Assembly: GCA_943913625.1 (NCBI GenBank) | Contig: CALTYW010000034.1 | Span: forward strand, 1 to 17,572 | DNA from: an uncultured Campylobacter sp. | GTDB taxonomy: Bacteria; Actinomycetota; Actinomycetes; Mycobacteriales; Mycobacteriaceae | Direction of reading: 5' to 3' | DNA length: 17,572 nt | In this document: in pieces, positions 7,401 through 15,366 of the stretch | Position numbering within the stretch: the first letter of the stretch is position 1 | How the letters are laid out: each line of letters starts with the position of its first letter | The notes under the pieces: generated by a model | What the model was told of the DNA's origin: nothing | Seen by the model: only the letters and a program-made list of their open reading frames with translations | Databases searched by the model: none | Translations under genes and position numbers: made by a program

Positions 7401-9038
7401 GTTGCCGTCCTCGTCGGTGATGAGGATCTCGACAATGCCCTCGCCCTCGAAGTCATCGCGCGGGGTAATGCGAAGCTTGCCGTCTTCGGTGCGCTCCACA
7501 ATGACAATGTCCTCGCCCTTGGTGATGTCGAAGGACCAGGAGCCTTTGATGTTGCCTGGAAGCTCGATCACCTTGGACTTCTCGTCCTTAGAGAAGCCAG
7601 CGAAGTAGAAGTACTCGTGCGTTTCACGCAGATTCTCGTAGTACTTCTCGTAGTAGTAGTTCTCCTTGACCTGCACAGTCGTCGTAGAGACCGGAACGCG
7701 TTCCGGCGTGACGAAGTGAGTAACCGTTTCTGTCGTCGCTGGCTTGGTCACCTCTGTCGTTGCGACCGGGGTCACGGTTTTGGTCTCAACCACGGTGCGG
7801 CCCGGCTTGGTGGTAACGACCGGGGTCTCGGTGACGGTCTTCGTCACCTGCGTCGTCGAGCCCGGCACAGTCTCAGTGGTTACCGTCGCAGGCTGGGTCA
7901 CAGTGGTCGTGTACGTCGAAGGAGTTCCGTTCACCGTCGTGGTAACAGTACGGGTCAGTGGCGGAGGCGTTACGGTCTTCGTAACCTCGCGACCTGGGAC
8001 GGTCGTCTTCACCACAGTCGTCTGGGGCGGTAGCGTCTTCGTCGTAGTCTCCACCGCTGGGGGAAGGGTCACGGTTTCAGTGATGACCTGTGGCTTACCG
8101 GGGATTGTTGTTACCTCGGTACGCGGCGGGAGCGTCTCTGTGACAGTGGTCGGTACCGCGGGCGGTGTTGAGTAAACGGTCTTGGTCTCCACCGTCTCAG
8201 TACCCGTCCAAGGTTCCTTCGGCGGATTGCCTTCAAACTCGAGGCCAGGCTGAATGATGGTGATCAAACGCTGGTACTGAGAATTACCTTTCTTGGTCTT
8301 TTCGAAGTCGTAATTCTTCGGGACCAGAACGGTGACGTACTCGCCGTTCTTAACGTTCGCCTTGACGCGGCTGAACGCTGCCTCGTTCTTCGCGAGGTAG
8401 ACACCGCCGACGCTGTAGAGGCCCTCGCCGCGCTTCACCTCAAAGCCGGTGAGTTCCCTAAAGAGTGCGCCATCGTTGTATAGGAAGATCTCGCGGGCCT
8501 GGTTCAAGGTGCTGAGGTTGTTCGACAGCAGCGCGCGGAGAATATTCGTCTTCACCACGATGATGTCCTTCTTGCCCCAGTTGCCCTTCTCGTACGCCTG
8601 GTAGTCCTTCATCAGAGACTTCGTGACGTTGATTGCGGCGGTCTGGATATCGGGGCTGATACCGAGGCCGGAGCCGTAATGTCCAGACGCGCCAGTGAGC
8701 TTACGAACCTCGTATCCAGCGTTCCTCGGGTCCCACGGGTTCTGGTTTCCCCAGTCGATACACCAGCCGGAACCCCATTCGGTCCCTAGAACGTTGATTG
8801 TGTTATCGACCTTGTTTTGCTGGACCTGCTTGTCATACGCGCGAATCGCATCTTGTGGCAGGGGTTCGTAGCCGTTAACGGCAAGGTACGACTGCGCTGT
8901 TTGGCCGATTCGTCCGATGGAGTCGGAGATGGTGTCGTAGACAGAGGCGGAAGCGCTCGGGGCCGTCACAACACCGGCCACCACGGTGCTGGAAACCAGC
9001 ATCGCCATGACGCGCTTCTTCAATTGCGGATTATTCAT
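4440..9038 (-). CDS. Giant secreted surface protein, distal member of a tandem pair (1532 aa)
   Basis: Second gene of the surface operon. Layout: signal peptide 1-32 (cleavage near SASA); globular N-terminal domain about 33-275 with a single Cys, C93, in GWCID; Thr/Val/Pro-rich stalk 280-457 built from TVTET-like units; Tyr-rich linker 458-480; about ten beta-rich modules from 484 to 1345, each ending in a pattern like PKPGTTGTVKIVF plus a short strand; then C1360, hydrophobic segments about 1362-1381 and 1437-1461, C1462, and a charged Ser/Thr/Glu/Lys tail to 1532. No LPXTG motif is present. The start ATG has GAAGGA 7 nt upstream and lies 33 nt after the paralogue's stop. A long stalked ectodomain fixed at its C-terminus suggests an adhesin or surface fibre. 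The role is inferred; no domain was matched with certainty. Confidence 0.9.
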   Translation of the reverse strand: MNNPQLKKRVMAMLVSSTVVAGVVTAPSASASVYDTISDSIGRIGQTAQSYLAVNGYEPLPQDAIRAYDKQVQQNKVDNTINVLGTEWGSGWCIDWGNQNPWDPRNAGYEVRKLTGASGHYGSGLGISPDIQTAAINVTKSLMKDYQAYEKGNWGKKDIIVVKTNILRALLSNNLSTLNQAREIFLYNDGALFRELTGFEVKRGEGLYSVGGVYLAKNEAAFSRVKANVKNGEYVTVLVPKNYDFEKTKKGNSQYQRLITIIQPGLEFEGNPPKEPWTGTETVETKTVYSTPPAVPTTVTETLPPRTEVTTIPGKPQVITETVTLPPAVETTTKTLPPQTTVVKTTVPGREVTKTVTPPPLTRTVTTTVNGTPSTYTTTVTQPATVTTETVPGSTTQVTKTVTETPVVTTKPGRTVVETKTVTPVATTEVTKPATTETVTHFVTPERVPVSTTTVQVKENYYYEKYYENLRETHEYFYFAGFSKDEKSKVIELPGNIKGSWSFDITKGEDIVIVERTEDGKLRITPRDDFEGEGIVEILITDEDGNQHVFSVKVTNTVNVDTSTNVKVNNFFYTIDPSSNRRVQIIEKNPGDKATWVFVDANGNRFEPKPGTIEVVESNDKVTVEVKDPSFRGDVVVRVTEKNNNVRENIVTVENKTTQTNYQQEILNTSVAKVERRGGDYTITEGKEKVDIVVEGDNYVIKPKPGTTGTVKIVFTGKDGIEYKYTLTIRPDESQPFLRSDGIAYDDTFEIDFKDGWRFEVRSGGNIADVKPVEGKNVWEVTPKDPVGGVVVIDIFDGDVKIGEWTVRIAPATDLSEVKKEDRKRTIIDRSKVDIYRGLEGDEKLGLKGNRLVLTEGKDLLDLDKSKMPDTGRWELRFKPGAEGTVRVVESQPILVDKQGNQGDIYQVEEWKDVTEFIYEVKPSKPRDFEYDISADNELTFYGTKLNVTKGAEMLAEEPKKDAGELRLDLKRDAKGELVVENSNEDGFVFERHLINVTEGSESAIKPVEGTFTTGDSARIPVAGEDNWKVVKGDDLVEVTRGNDGFATVKSTGKAGDVVIEVSDKRGKWAEYRLKITDRVAREYSYQISTDTEFRATLANQKNTFKVVAGAENFENPDINNGQWILKPKSDKAGTTGTVVEFDQNLNEINRYNLTIVQGRTVRIAEQRRAVQEGGWIDFPYAQNGGDFTIVSDNADLVKAEHTTNEKGEKVYRLTPKKGTAGNTIRIEERNTGGELVRIGFVSIVPNGAITDEGATVATNTDLGRAVIENNTTNGSVNINFPKGVADFVITDGADKVDVESTDRGGKLTPKPGVTGEEKVRIILLDDKGAQAYSPQDITVNVKNVSTNTNQGSSEDAGKCIGALAGALSPLLLLIPIGILSQVQIPGLEGLSAQVNAAIKEANNYVQRGLGIYDHDRAQRAAEVQGAFNIQMVNPEFIGLAAGSLGIITAGLLIADGVLRACGAGEYTSSYQIGKAKDNETLMKGSSGEIPVEKSAQKSETETKTESKSETSVTVKTDKDGKTTTETVKTNS
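7668..8201 (-). repeat. Thr-rich stalk-coding repeats of the 1532-aa protein
   Basis: This stretch encodes residues 280-457, an irregular series of units such as TVTET, TKTVTP and TTTV separated by PP or PG. The DNA is a matching low-complexity tract of gtcacngt/gtcttngt-type words. Such Thr/Pro-rich segments usually form extended stalks through the cell wall and are prone to length change by slippage or recombination. Confidence 0.8.
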
Positions 9039-9071
9039 GGATAGATCCTTCGGAGTTTGGAGAAATTCGAA

Positions 9072-12000
9072 TTACTTGCTGGTGGAGCTTCCGGACGAGG
9101 CGTTCATCAGGCCAGGGTTATCAACCGCCTTGCCAAGCTGGTACGAGGACGTCATTTCTTCCTGGCCACAGCTACGCAGCGCGAGATCAGCGAGCAACAG
9201 GCCCGCGGTGATCACGCCCAAGGAACCTGCGGCCAAGCCGATGAACTCAGGGTTCACCATCTGCACGTTGAATCCGCCCTGCAGACCAGCCGCACGTTCT
9301 GCACGATCCTGGTCGTAGATGCCCAGACCCCGCTGGATGTAGGTATTGGCGTCACGAATCGCCGCATTGATCTGCGCGGAAACACCCTCCAGGCCAGGGA
9401 TTTGCACCTGAGACAGAATGCCGACCGGAATCAGGAGCAGCAGCGGCGCTGACATACCCGCCAGGGTTGCCAGGCAGCGCAGTTGCTCCTCACTGGAACC
9501 GTTCTTCCCGTACTCAACTACGTTGACGACATCAACGGTGATCTTGCCCGGTTCGCGAACACCGTTCTTGATGCCGTGAACCTCAAGCGTCTTGGTGTCA
9601 GGGCCCAAAGCGCCCGGATCGACCTCGAAGTCGCCGTTGTCTCGGCGCGTGACACCGTTGGTAAGAATCGTGCACGATCCGTCACCGGTGCACATGTTGA
9701 CCTCGATGTTGTTGGAGCCACCATCAACCTGGAACACGTAGGGCTGATCGGCACCCTTCACGTGGCGAACGTTCGGCTCCGGAACAGCACCCTGGCTGCT
9801 GGACGGAACTTCGAGCTCGATGAGGCGGACGATATTGCCGTCCGAATCGGTCTCCTCGACGAGAACGACACCGGTCTTCTTCGGGTCGGCCGGCCGCAGG
9901 TAAAGCTGGCCTGGGGTCGTCGGCAGTTCAGTTACAAGGTCCGAACCGCGACGAATTTGAAGCGTGTTGCCCTTACCCGGAATAATCCGGCCGTTGACCT
10001 CGGTGTCGAGGATACGACGCTCCTCTGTGATCTTCAGAGAGTCAGGTACCGCGACGATCTCGATCTCGTAGCGGTTGACAATGACATCGCCCCGCTCTTC
10101 CACAACAGTCACGGTATTGCCGCGAGTGCCTGCCTTCGGGGTAACTACGAACGGGTTACCGCTCGGCGTCCCAGTGAGGAATTCCTCGCCGGATTCGATG
10201 CGAATGTTGTTTTCGTTCACTCGAGTGATGGTGAAGTTGCCGCCCTCGGTGACCTTGAACTTGGATGTACGCGTCCCGTTGCTGCCGTCTCCGTTCACTG
10301 GAACAACGTTGAAGATGTACCGGTAGCGCAGGTTTCCGGTGGTGTCTTTCACCTCTACGGTAGTCGTACCCTCAGCACCAGGTACCGGGCTTACCACTAC
10401 CTTTCCGTCTTGGTGGCGGATATCAACGGTCTTGCCATCCTTCTCGATTGCCAAGTCGGACGGCAGCGTCAGGTCCACCGTCGTATTCGAGTTCAGCGTG
10501 AACGTCTCTTCGCGGACCTCGACCGGAGCAACCTCGATTGTGATTCGGTGCGTTGCAAGACCGCGATCGTTGCGGACTTCAATCACCACCGTGCCGTCAA
10601 CATTCGGCTTCAAAGTCGTCAATTCGCCGTTCGTGCTGGCGACGAGGTCCTTGCCCTCGACGATTTCATACTTACGGTCCTGAAGACCCGGGATCGTTAT
10701 GGTTGAACCGGACTTGGCCTGCAAAGTCTGTTCCTGAACGACGCTCTCGACAATGTTCAGGACATATTCGCCGATAACACGTGTTACGCCCTTGTCTTCG
10801 ACTCGCTCCTCGATCTTGACTAGGCCTTTTTTACCAGGCTTCGGTTCGACGCGGGACGTGCCATTCTGGCCAGGAACGAACTCGATGAGGTCCTTGCCAT
10901 CGGTCACCACGAATTCATTGCGCGCCGGGTCACCCAGAGTCAGGATTGCGTAGTCGCGGTTGGCGAGGTTCTTGTACTGGACATTGACCGGGTAATTACC
11001 AACCACGTCCGCGGTGATTGTGTATTCACCGACAAGCACCTTCTGGCCGGCGATCTCTCCGTACACGCGGAAGGTAGCGATCCCATTGACCTTGTTCTGG
11101 ATATTCCAACCACCGTCGCTCTGGTTCGCTGGGACGATCCAGTTGTCTTTATCACCGGCACGAGTCTGTTGCTCGATCGTGAAACCGTCGCCACCTGGAA
11201 TGAAGACAGAGTTGCCTTCAAAAATATCGATGTTCTGGCGCGTCACGCCAACGTTCATGCCCTGGCGGATCTCAAGGATGTAGGTGTACGTCGTATCGCG
11301 GTCGTCCTTAGCCTCAATGACCACCTGACCCTGCTTGCTCGGATCCGGAGTAACAACCCAGAAGCCATCCGCATTCTTTTCGATCGACTTGATTAGGTCG
11401 CTCGGAGTCGCCTTCGGCTTCTCGGTGACGTTCGGGATATCCAGCGTGTACGGGTTTGCATTGCCGATCACGATTGTCTGTTGGGTGACGTCACCCGAGG
11501 CGTTGATGTGAAGGATGTAGTTGTCGCGGTTGCCGGTCTTGGAGTCGACAACCTCGATGACGGCCTTGCCGTCCTTCTTCACCTGGACGAAGAGCTTATT
11601 GGCGCCGCTGCGGGTCTCGATGAACTCGCTGCCTTCCTTGATGGACCAGCTCTTGTTCTCGCCCAGGGTGATCGGGAGCTCGAAGTCCAAACGGCCAACA
11701 TTGAAGAAGTGGTTGTTGACAGTCAGGCTGTTCGTGACAACCTTGTCCGACTTCTCGTTGATCACGTGAATCTTGTACTCGTGGCGGTTGCCCTCCGAGT
11801 CAACGATCACGATGCGGACATCGCCGCGGCCCTCCTTGACCGGGGTGATCTTGAGCTGCTCATTACCATTCGCGTCGTTGACCTTCTCGACCTTGACGAG
11901 GCCGTTGGAGTCATCCACGAAATCGATCTGCCAGTTGCTCAGGCCCTCGACCTTGATCTCACGAGACTCCTTTGAAGCAGAGAAGTCGTAAGCGAAGTTG

Positions 12001-13397
12001 AAGTGCTTAAAGGAGCGGTTGATCTCCGTAGTCTTCACCACGCTCTGGACGTTTGTCTGAGTGACTGTCTCAGTCACGACAGAGGTCGGCTGTTCGGCAG
12101 TCTTCGTCACCGTGGTGGTCTGGGCCGGTCGAGTCTTCGTCACCGTCTCGTATACCGGCTCTGCAGTCTCGGTGGCGACGGTGGTCTTGTCGGAACCAGT
12201 AACGGTCACGGTCGGCTTCTCAGTCGCAGTGACGGTCGTGAACTGCGGTTCTTCCTCAACAACGGTGACTGTGCGGCGCGGCGCGGTCTCCGTTACCGTT
12301 ACCGGCTCAGAATCGCGGGATGCAGTCTTCGTCTCGGTAACCACAGACGGGCGCTTGGTGGTGGTAACAGTCGTGTCTTCGCCGGGGATCGTCTCATGAC
12401 GTTCTTCGATTGGCTGGATGTACTTGGTCACCGTGACGGTCGGGCGCTCGGTTACGCGGGTCAGCCGGGGTGCAGGAACCTCGTGATGGGTCACCGTGAC
12501 AGTCGGGCCCGGCTTCCTCTCGGTCACGGTCACCGGTTCAGGAGTGACGGTCTCAGTAACTACATTGACCTGCTTGCCTGGGTTGCCCGGCAGCGGATCA
12601 AACCCATTGAGGCCTGGCTGGCCGATCAACACAATGCGCTGGTTCGTCGGCTCGATGGTCGGGTCCTGGTGCACGTTGTAAGTACGGGGGACCAGAATCG
12701 TGACGTACTCACCCTGCTGGACGTTCAGTCGCTGCTGGGCGACCTCGTTCGGCACCAAGTAGAACTTCGACTGCCCAAGGGGAACATAGGCGTTTTTACG
12801 GACCTCGAAACCGGTCCACTGGAGGAACTCCTGAGCGGTCACGGTCGGCGGGGTGATTCCCGTGGAGCGGCTCCGGTCCACAGTCACACTGCCCTCGATG
12901 AGGCCGCGCATCTGATCCAAGGTGAGAAGGTGGTTCGAAAGCAGGGCCTGGAGGGCCATGTTCTTCTTCTTGACTTCCTCAGCGTGACCCGCTTGGTAGT
13001 CCTTCAGCATCAACTTGGTGAGGTTGATGGCCGCCTTCTCGATGTCGGGGTTGATCTTGAGATTGCCGCCAGTCTCGCCGTTGAAACCATAGAACCCAGA
13101 CGTGCCATCGAGCTTGCGCACGTCGTAAAGCGTAGAACGCTGCGGAACCTGGAGGCTGGCGTCAATGCACCAACCTGGGCCGAAGGTTGTCGACAGCAGA
13201 TCCATGTCGCGATTCACCGACAGTCGCTTGTTGAAATCGAGCGCCGCCTGCTGCTCCACCCCGGACAGCGTGGAGTACTGCGAGGTAATTAGCTCGTCAG
13301 CCTTCGCGGACGGCGCGACCGCCGCTACACCACCAAATGCCACCGCGGTGGAGACCACGGTGGCCATGATGCGCTTCTTCAAATTTACGTTCTTCAA
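9072..13397 (-). CDS. Giant secreted surface protein, first member of a tandem pair (1441 aa)
   Basis: First gene of the surface operon and a full-length paralogue of the next gene. Layout: signal peptide 1-33 (cleavage near AKA); N-terminal domain about 34-272 with one Cys, C77, in GWCID, and the shared motifs VRKL.G, KDYQA, ALLSN and GEYVT.LVP; Thr/Val-rich stalk 279-460; about ten beta-rich modules 465-1295 with endings such as PKPGKKGLVKIEE; a C-M-type pair C1236/C1242 in CTGDGSC unique to this copy; then C1308, hydrophobic segments about 1310-1329 and 1385-1409, C1410, and a short Ser-rich tail. The start is TTG at 13397, preceded by AAAAGGA with an 8-nt gap. No sortase signal is seen. 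It is probably a surface adhesin or fibre subunit; the partner is presumably the adjacent paralogue. Confidence 0.9.
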   Translation of the reverse strand: MKNVNLKKRIMATVVSTAVAFGGVAAVAPSAKADELITSQYSTLSGVEQQAALDFNKRLSVNRDMDLLSTTFGPGWCIDASLQVPQRSTLYDVRKLDGTSGFYGFNGETGGNLKINPDIEKAAINLTKLMLKDYQAGHAEEVKKKNMALQALLSNHLLTLDQMRGLIEGSVTVDRSRSTGITPPTVTAQEFLQWTGFEVRKNAYVPLGQSKFYLVPNEVAQQRLNVQQGEYVTILVPRTYNVHQDPTIEPTNQRIVLIGQPGLNGFDPLPGNPGKQVNVVTETVTPEPVTVTERKPGPTVTVTHHEVPAPRLTRVTERPTVTVTKYIQPIEERHETIPGEDTTVTTTKRPSVVTETKTASRDSEPVTVTETAPRRTVTVVEEEPQFTTVTATEKPTVTVTGSDKTTVATETAEPVYETVTKTRPAQTTTVTKTAEQPTSVVTETVTQTNVQSVVKTTEINRSFKHFNFAYDFSASKESREIKVEGLSNWQIDFVDDSNGLVKVEKVNDANGNEQLKITPVKEGRGDVRIVIVDSEGNRHEYKIHVINEKSDKVVTNSLTVNNHFFNVGRLDFELPITLGENKSWSIKEGSEFIETRSGANKLFVQVKKDGKAVIEVVDSKTGNRDNYILHINASGDVTQQTIVIGNANPYTLDIPNVTEKPKATPSDLIKSIEKNADGFWVVTPDPSKQGQVVIEAKDDRDTTYTYILEIRQGMNVGVTRQNIDIFEGNSVFIPGGDGFTIEQQTRAGDKDNWIVPANQSDGGWNIQNKVNGIATFRVYGEIAGQKVLVGEYTITADVVGNYPVNVQYKNLANRDYAILTLGDPARNEFVVTDGKDLIEFVPGQNGTSRVEPKPGKKGLVKIEERVEDKGVTRVIGEYVLNIVESVVQEQTLQAKSGSTITIPGLQDRKYEIVEGKDLVASTNGELTTLKPNVDGTVVIEVRNDRGLATHRITIEVAPVEVREETFTLNSNTTVDLTLPSDLAIEKDGKTVDIRHQDGKVVVSPVPGAEGTTTVEVKDTTGNLRYRYIFNVVPVNGDGSNGTRTSKFKVTEGGNFTITRVNENNIRIESGEEFLTGTPSGNPFVVTPKAGTRGNTVTVVEERGDVIVNRYEIEIVAVPDSLKITEERRILDTEVNGRIIPGKGNTLQIRRGSDLVTELPTTPGQLYLRPADPKKTGVVLVEETDSDGNIVRLIELEVPSSSQGAVPEPNVRHVKGADQPYVFQVDGGSNNIEVNMCTGDGSCTILTNGVTRRDNGDFEVDPGALGPDTKTLEVHGIKNGVREPGKITVDVVNVVEYGKNGSSEEQLRCLATLAGMSAPLLLLIPVGILSQVQIPGLEGVSAQINAAIRDANTYIQRGLGIYDQDRAERAAGLQGGFNVQMVNPEFIGLAAGSLGVITAGLLLADLALRSCGQEEMTSSYQLGKAVDNPGLMNASSGSSTSK
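12018..12563 (-). repeat. Thr-rich stalk-coding repeats of the 1441-aa protein
   Basis: This stretch encodes residues 279-460, with units such as TVTET, TVTVT and TVTKT separated by short charged or Pro-containing links. It is longer-spaced and more charged (ERKP, EEEP, RDSEP) than the stalk of the downstream paralogue. The DNA is correspondingly low in complexity. Confidence 0.8.
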
Positions 13398-13629
13398 CTG
13401 CTCAATCCTTTTAAGAAAGTCGGAGGAGATCTTCGAAGCAGCCTTGGGACGGCCTGAACACGAGTCCCTAAACTGTTGAACATGTATTTAAACGGACCTT
13501 GCGGGTTTCGCATAGTCCACACACCAAGAGAAACCTGAGAAATGGCGGTTAAACAGCCACAATGGCCCTAAGCGGGCGTGCTGACCTTGAGGTTCTCCCC
13601 CCAAAAAAGAAGAAAAATTAAAGGTGATT

Positions 13630-13648
13630 TTCGCCACATTAGGGCGAA
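13630..13648. repeat. Short stem-loop in the surface-operon leader
   Basis: TTCGCC (13630-13635) and GGCGAA (13643-13648) form a perfect 6-bp stem with a 7-nt loop. On the minus strand it is followed after about 12 nt by T-rich sequence, so it could take part in attenuation, but the spacing is not that of a simple terminator. Confidence 0.35.
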
Positions 13649-13691
13649 TTGTTCAATATCGGAGACGCTCGTCTACGAATTTAGCAAAATG

Positions 13692-13718
13692 AGTATACAC
13701 ATAATTGGTAATGCTCAA
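13692..13718 (-). promoter_or_regulatory. Predicted promoter of the surface-protein operon
   Basis: On the minus strand TTGAGC (13713-13718) and TATACT (13692-13697) are spaced by 15 nt, with a near-consensus -10. Transcription would start near 13685, giving a leader of about 290 nt. The short spacer may lower basal strength. Confidence 0.5.
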
Positions 13719-13799
13719 GCCCCTTAGTTTCGCGAATCACGGCGCGAGTTGACAACGATTTGGCAACATACCGCAGGGCAAATCGGCCGACAAAACGAC

Positions 13800-13816
13800 C
13801 TGAGATGCCGCCTCAG
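13800..13816 (-). terminator. Weak terminator candidate after crtI
   Basis: CTGAG (13800-13804) and CTCAG (13812-13816) make a 5-bp stem right after the crtI stop, followed on the minus strand by GTCGTTTTG. The stem is short and termination may be partial, so some crt transcript could read into the surface operon. Confidence 0.3.
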
Positions 13817-13818
13817 CC

Positions 13819-15366
13819 TCAAAGCGCTTCGGGTAGCGGCCCCGGCGAGTGATCCCCGCGCAGACGCTTCAGCACATTTTCAGCGGAAATCAAGCACATC
13901 GGCACGCCCACACCAGGTGTCGTCGTCGCGCCCGCGTAATAAAGATTGTCAAGCTTCCGGCTGCGGTTCTGCCCGCGCAGGAACGCCGACTGCCGCAGCG
14001 TGTGCGCCGGCCCGATCGAGCCCCCCGACCACGCGTGGTAACGCTCCGCGAAATCCTGCGGTCCGAGCGTTTGCTTCACCACGACCCGTTGTTCCAACCC
14101 CTCAACCCCACACCTCTCGGCGATCCGCGCGATCGCCTCGTCCGCGATCCGCTCGACCTGTGCCGACGCGTGATCGTGGTACATGTCGCCGTGGCCGATG
14201 AATTCCGCAGCAGGCACGGGCACCAGCACGAACAGGTTCTCGCTTCCGGCGGGCGCAACCGTTGGGTCAGTCGCGGACGGCTTGCACACGTAGATGGACT
14301 TCGACGCGCCCAGCGGCCGGGAGGCCACAGGACCGTCGAAGACGGCGTCGAAGTCTGGTAGCCAATCGTCGGAGAAGAGGAAGTTGTGGTGGGCCAGCTC
14401 CGGCAACTCACCCTCCACCCCGAGCATGACCAGGACGGTGCCCAGGCCGGGATCGCGCGGGGCGAACCACTCCTCTTTATAGGTGCGCTTCTCCTTCGGC
14501 AGGAGCCGGTTCTCGGTGTGGTGGAGGTCGGTGCAGGAGATGATGGTGTCGGCGGTGAGGGTGGTGCCGTCGATAAGCGAAATGCCCGTGGCCTTGCGCC
14601 CGGAGTGCGTGATGGCGGCGACTTCAGTGTTGAAGCGGAACTGCACGCCCTGCTCGCGCGCGAGCTCGTAAAGCGCGTCCATCACCGCCGCGAAACCGCC
14701 CTGCGGGTATCGCGGCCCCTGGCCGAGGTCGGTGTGCGTGAGCAGGTGGTACATACTCGGCGTGCGGCTCGGGTGCGAGGACAGGAACACCGCGGGGTAC
14801 GTCAGCATCTGGCGCAGACGCGTGTCGCGGAAGCGCTTGGCCACGAAACGGTCGATCGGCTCCGTGAGGTAACGCGCGAGCTTGGCGTAGTTCCCGCGCA
14901 AGTTGCGCAGCGGCTCCAGCGAGCGGAAGTCGGTGTAGAGAAAGTTGGCGATGGCCAGGTCGAACGCTTCTTCGGCGGAATCCAGGTACACGGCGAGTTG
15001 GGCTCCGGCGCCGGGCTCGATCGACTCGAACATCGCGGTGGCGTTGTCGCGGCCGGGTTCGACGTCGATGGGGGCTTCGTTTTCCGGGAAGAGGCGGTAC
15101 GCGGGCGTAAGCGGCACGAGGTCGAGTACGTCCTCCGCGCGCTTGCCGAACAGCGCGAAGAAATGGTCGAACGCCTCCGGCATCAGGTACCAGCTCGGGC
15201 CCGTGTCGAAGCGGAAGCCGCCGACCGTTTCGCTTCCCGCTCGCCCGCCATGCGCAGGCAGCGTATCGACGACCGTCGTTTCCACCCCCTCCTTCCCCAA
15301 CAACGCAGCCGTGGCCATGCCGGCAACACCGGCCCCGATAACGATGGCGGTCTTCGGCTGGGTCAT
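13819..15366 (-). CDS. crtI: CrtI-type phytoene desaturase
   Basis: An FAD-dependent carotenoid desaturase that introduces double bases into phytoene on the way to lycopene-type carotenoids, probably membrane-associated. The 515 residues match the usual CrtI size. The N-terminal dinucleotide-binding motif is GAGVAGMATA at 11-20, followed by a family segment GGRAGSETVGGFRFDTGPSW. The C-terminal CrtI signature LYYAGATTTPGVGVP lies at 475-489. The ATG overlaps the crtB stop as ATGA and has GAAGGAG 7 nt upstream, so translation is probably coupled. It directly follows crtB, which supplies its substrate phytoene. Other FAD amine-oxidase-like desaturases are possible, but the crtB neighbour makes CrtI the best call. 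How many double bonds it introduces cannot be told from sequence. Confidence 0.92.
   Translation of the reverse strand: MTQPKTAIVIGAGVAGMATAALLGKEGVETTVVDTLPAHGGRAGSETVGGFRFDTGPSWYLMPEAFDHFFALFGKRAEDVLDLVPLTPAYRLFPENEAPIDVEPGRDNATAMFESIEPGAGAQLAVYLDSAEEAFDLAIANFLYTDFRSLEPLRNLRGNYAKLARYLTEPIDRFVAKRFRDTRLRQMLTYPAVFLSSHPSRTPSMYHLLTHTDLGQGPRYPQGGFAAVMDALYELAREQGVQFRFNTEVAAITHSGRKATGISLIDGTTLTADTIISCTDLHHTENRLLPKEKRTYKEEWFAPRDPGLGTVLVMLGVEGELPELAHHNFLFSDDWLPDFDAVFDGPVASRPLGASKSIYVCKPSATDPTVAPAGSENLFVLVPVPAAEFIGHGDMYHDHASAQVERIADEAIARIAERCGVEGLEQRVVVKQTLGPQDFAERYHAWSGGSIGPAHTLRQSAFLRGQNRSRKLDNLYYAGATTTPGVGVPMCLISAENVLKRLRGDHSPGPLPEAL

Larger units (their letters stand above)
13398..13818. other. 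421-nt gene-free leader and promoter region of the surface operon
   Basis: There is no credible gene here. The part from about 13590 to 13760 is clearly richer in A/T than its surroundings. It contains a promoter on the minus strand, a 6-bp stem-loop, a pyrimidine tract on the minus strand (TTCTTCTTTTTT) next to six Gs near 13600, and a weak stem-loop just after crtI. About 280 nt lie between the predicted transcript start and the TTG of the first surface gene, a long leader by local standards. Confidence 0.6.

Noticed and set aside
4794..8033. A 1079-codon open frame on the plus strand, opposite the 1532-aa surface protein
   Set aside because: Its translation has no signal, domain or plausible composition, and the minus-strand frame gives a coherent secreted protein with ribosome site and terminator. 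It is open because of codon bias in the real gene. The same applies to plus-strand frames at 9483-10706 and 12003-13292.
7668..8201. LPXTG-like words (LPPRT, LPPQT) in the stalk
   Set aside because: They lack the required Thr-Gly pair and lie far from the C-terminus, with no hydrophobic segment and basic tail after them.
8640..8760. A TQXA-type thioester domain in the surface proteins, using IQTAA as the Gln partner
   Set aside because: The Gln in that motif is Glu in the tandem paralogue, so the classical pairing is not conserved. Another Gln remains possible and is noted as a finding.
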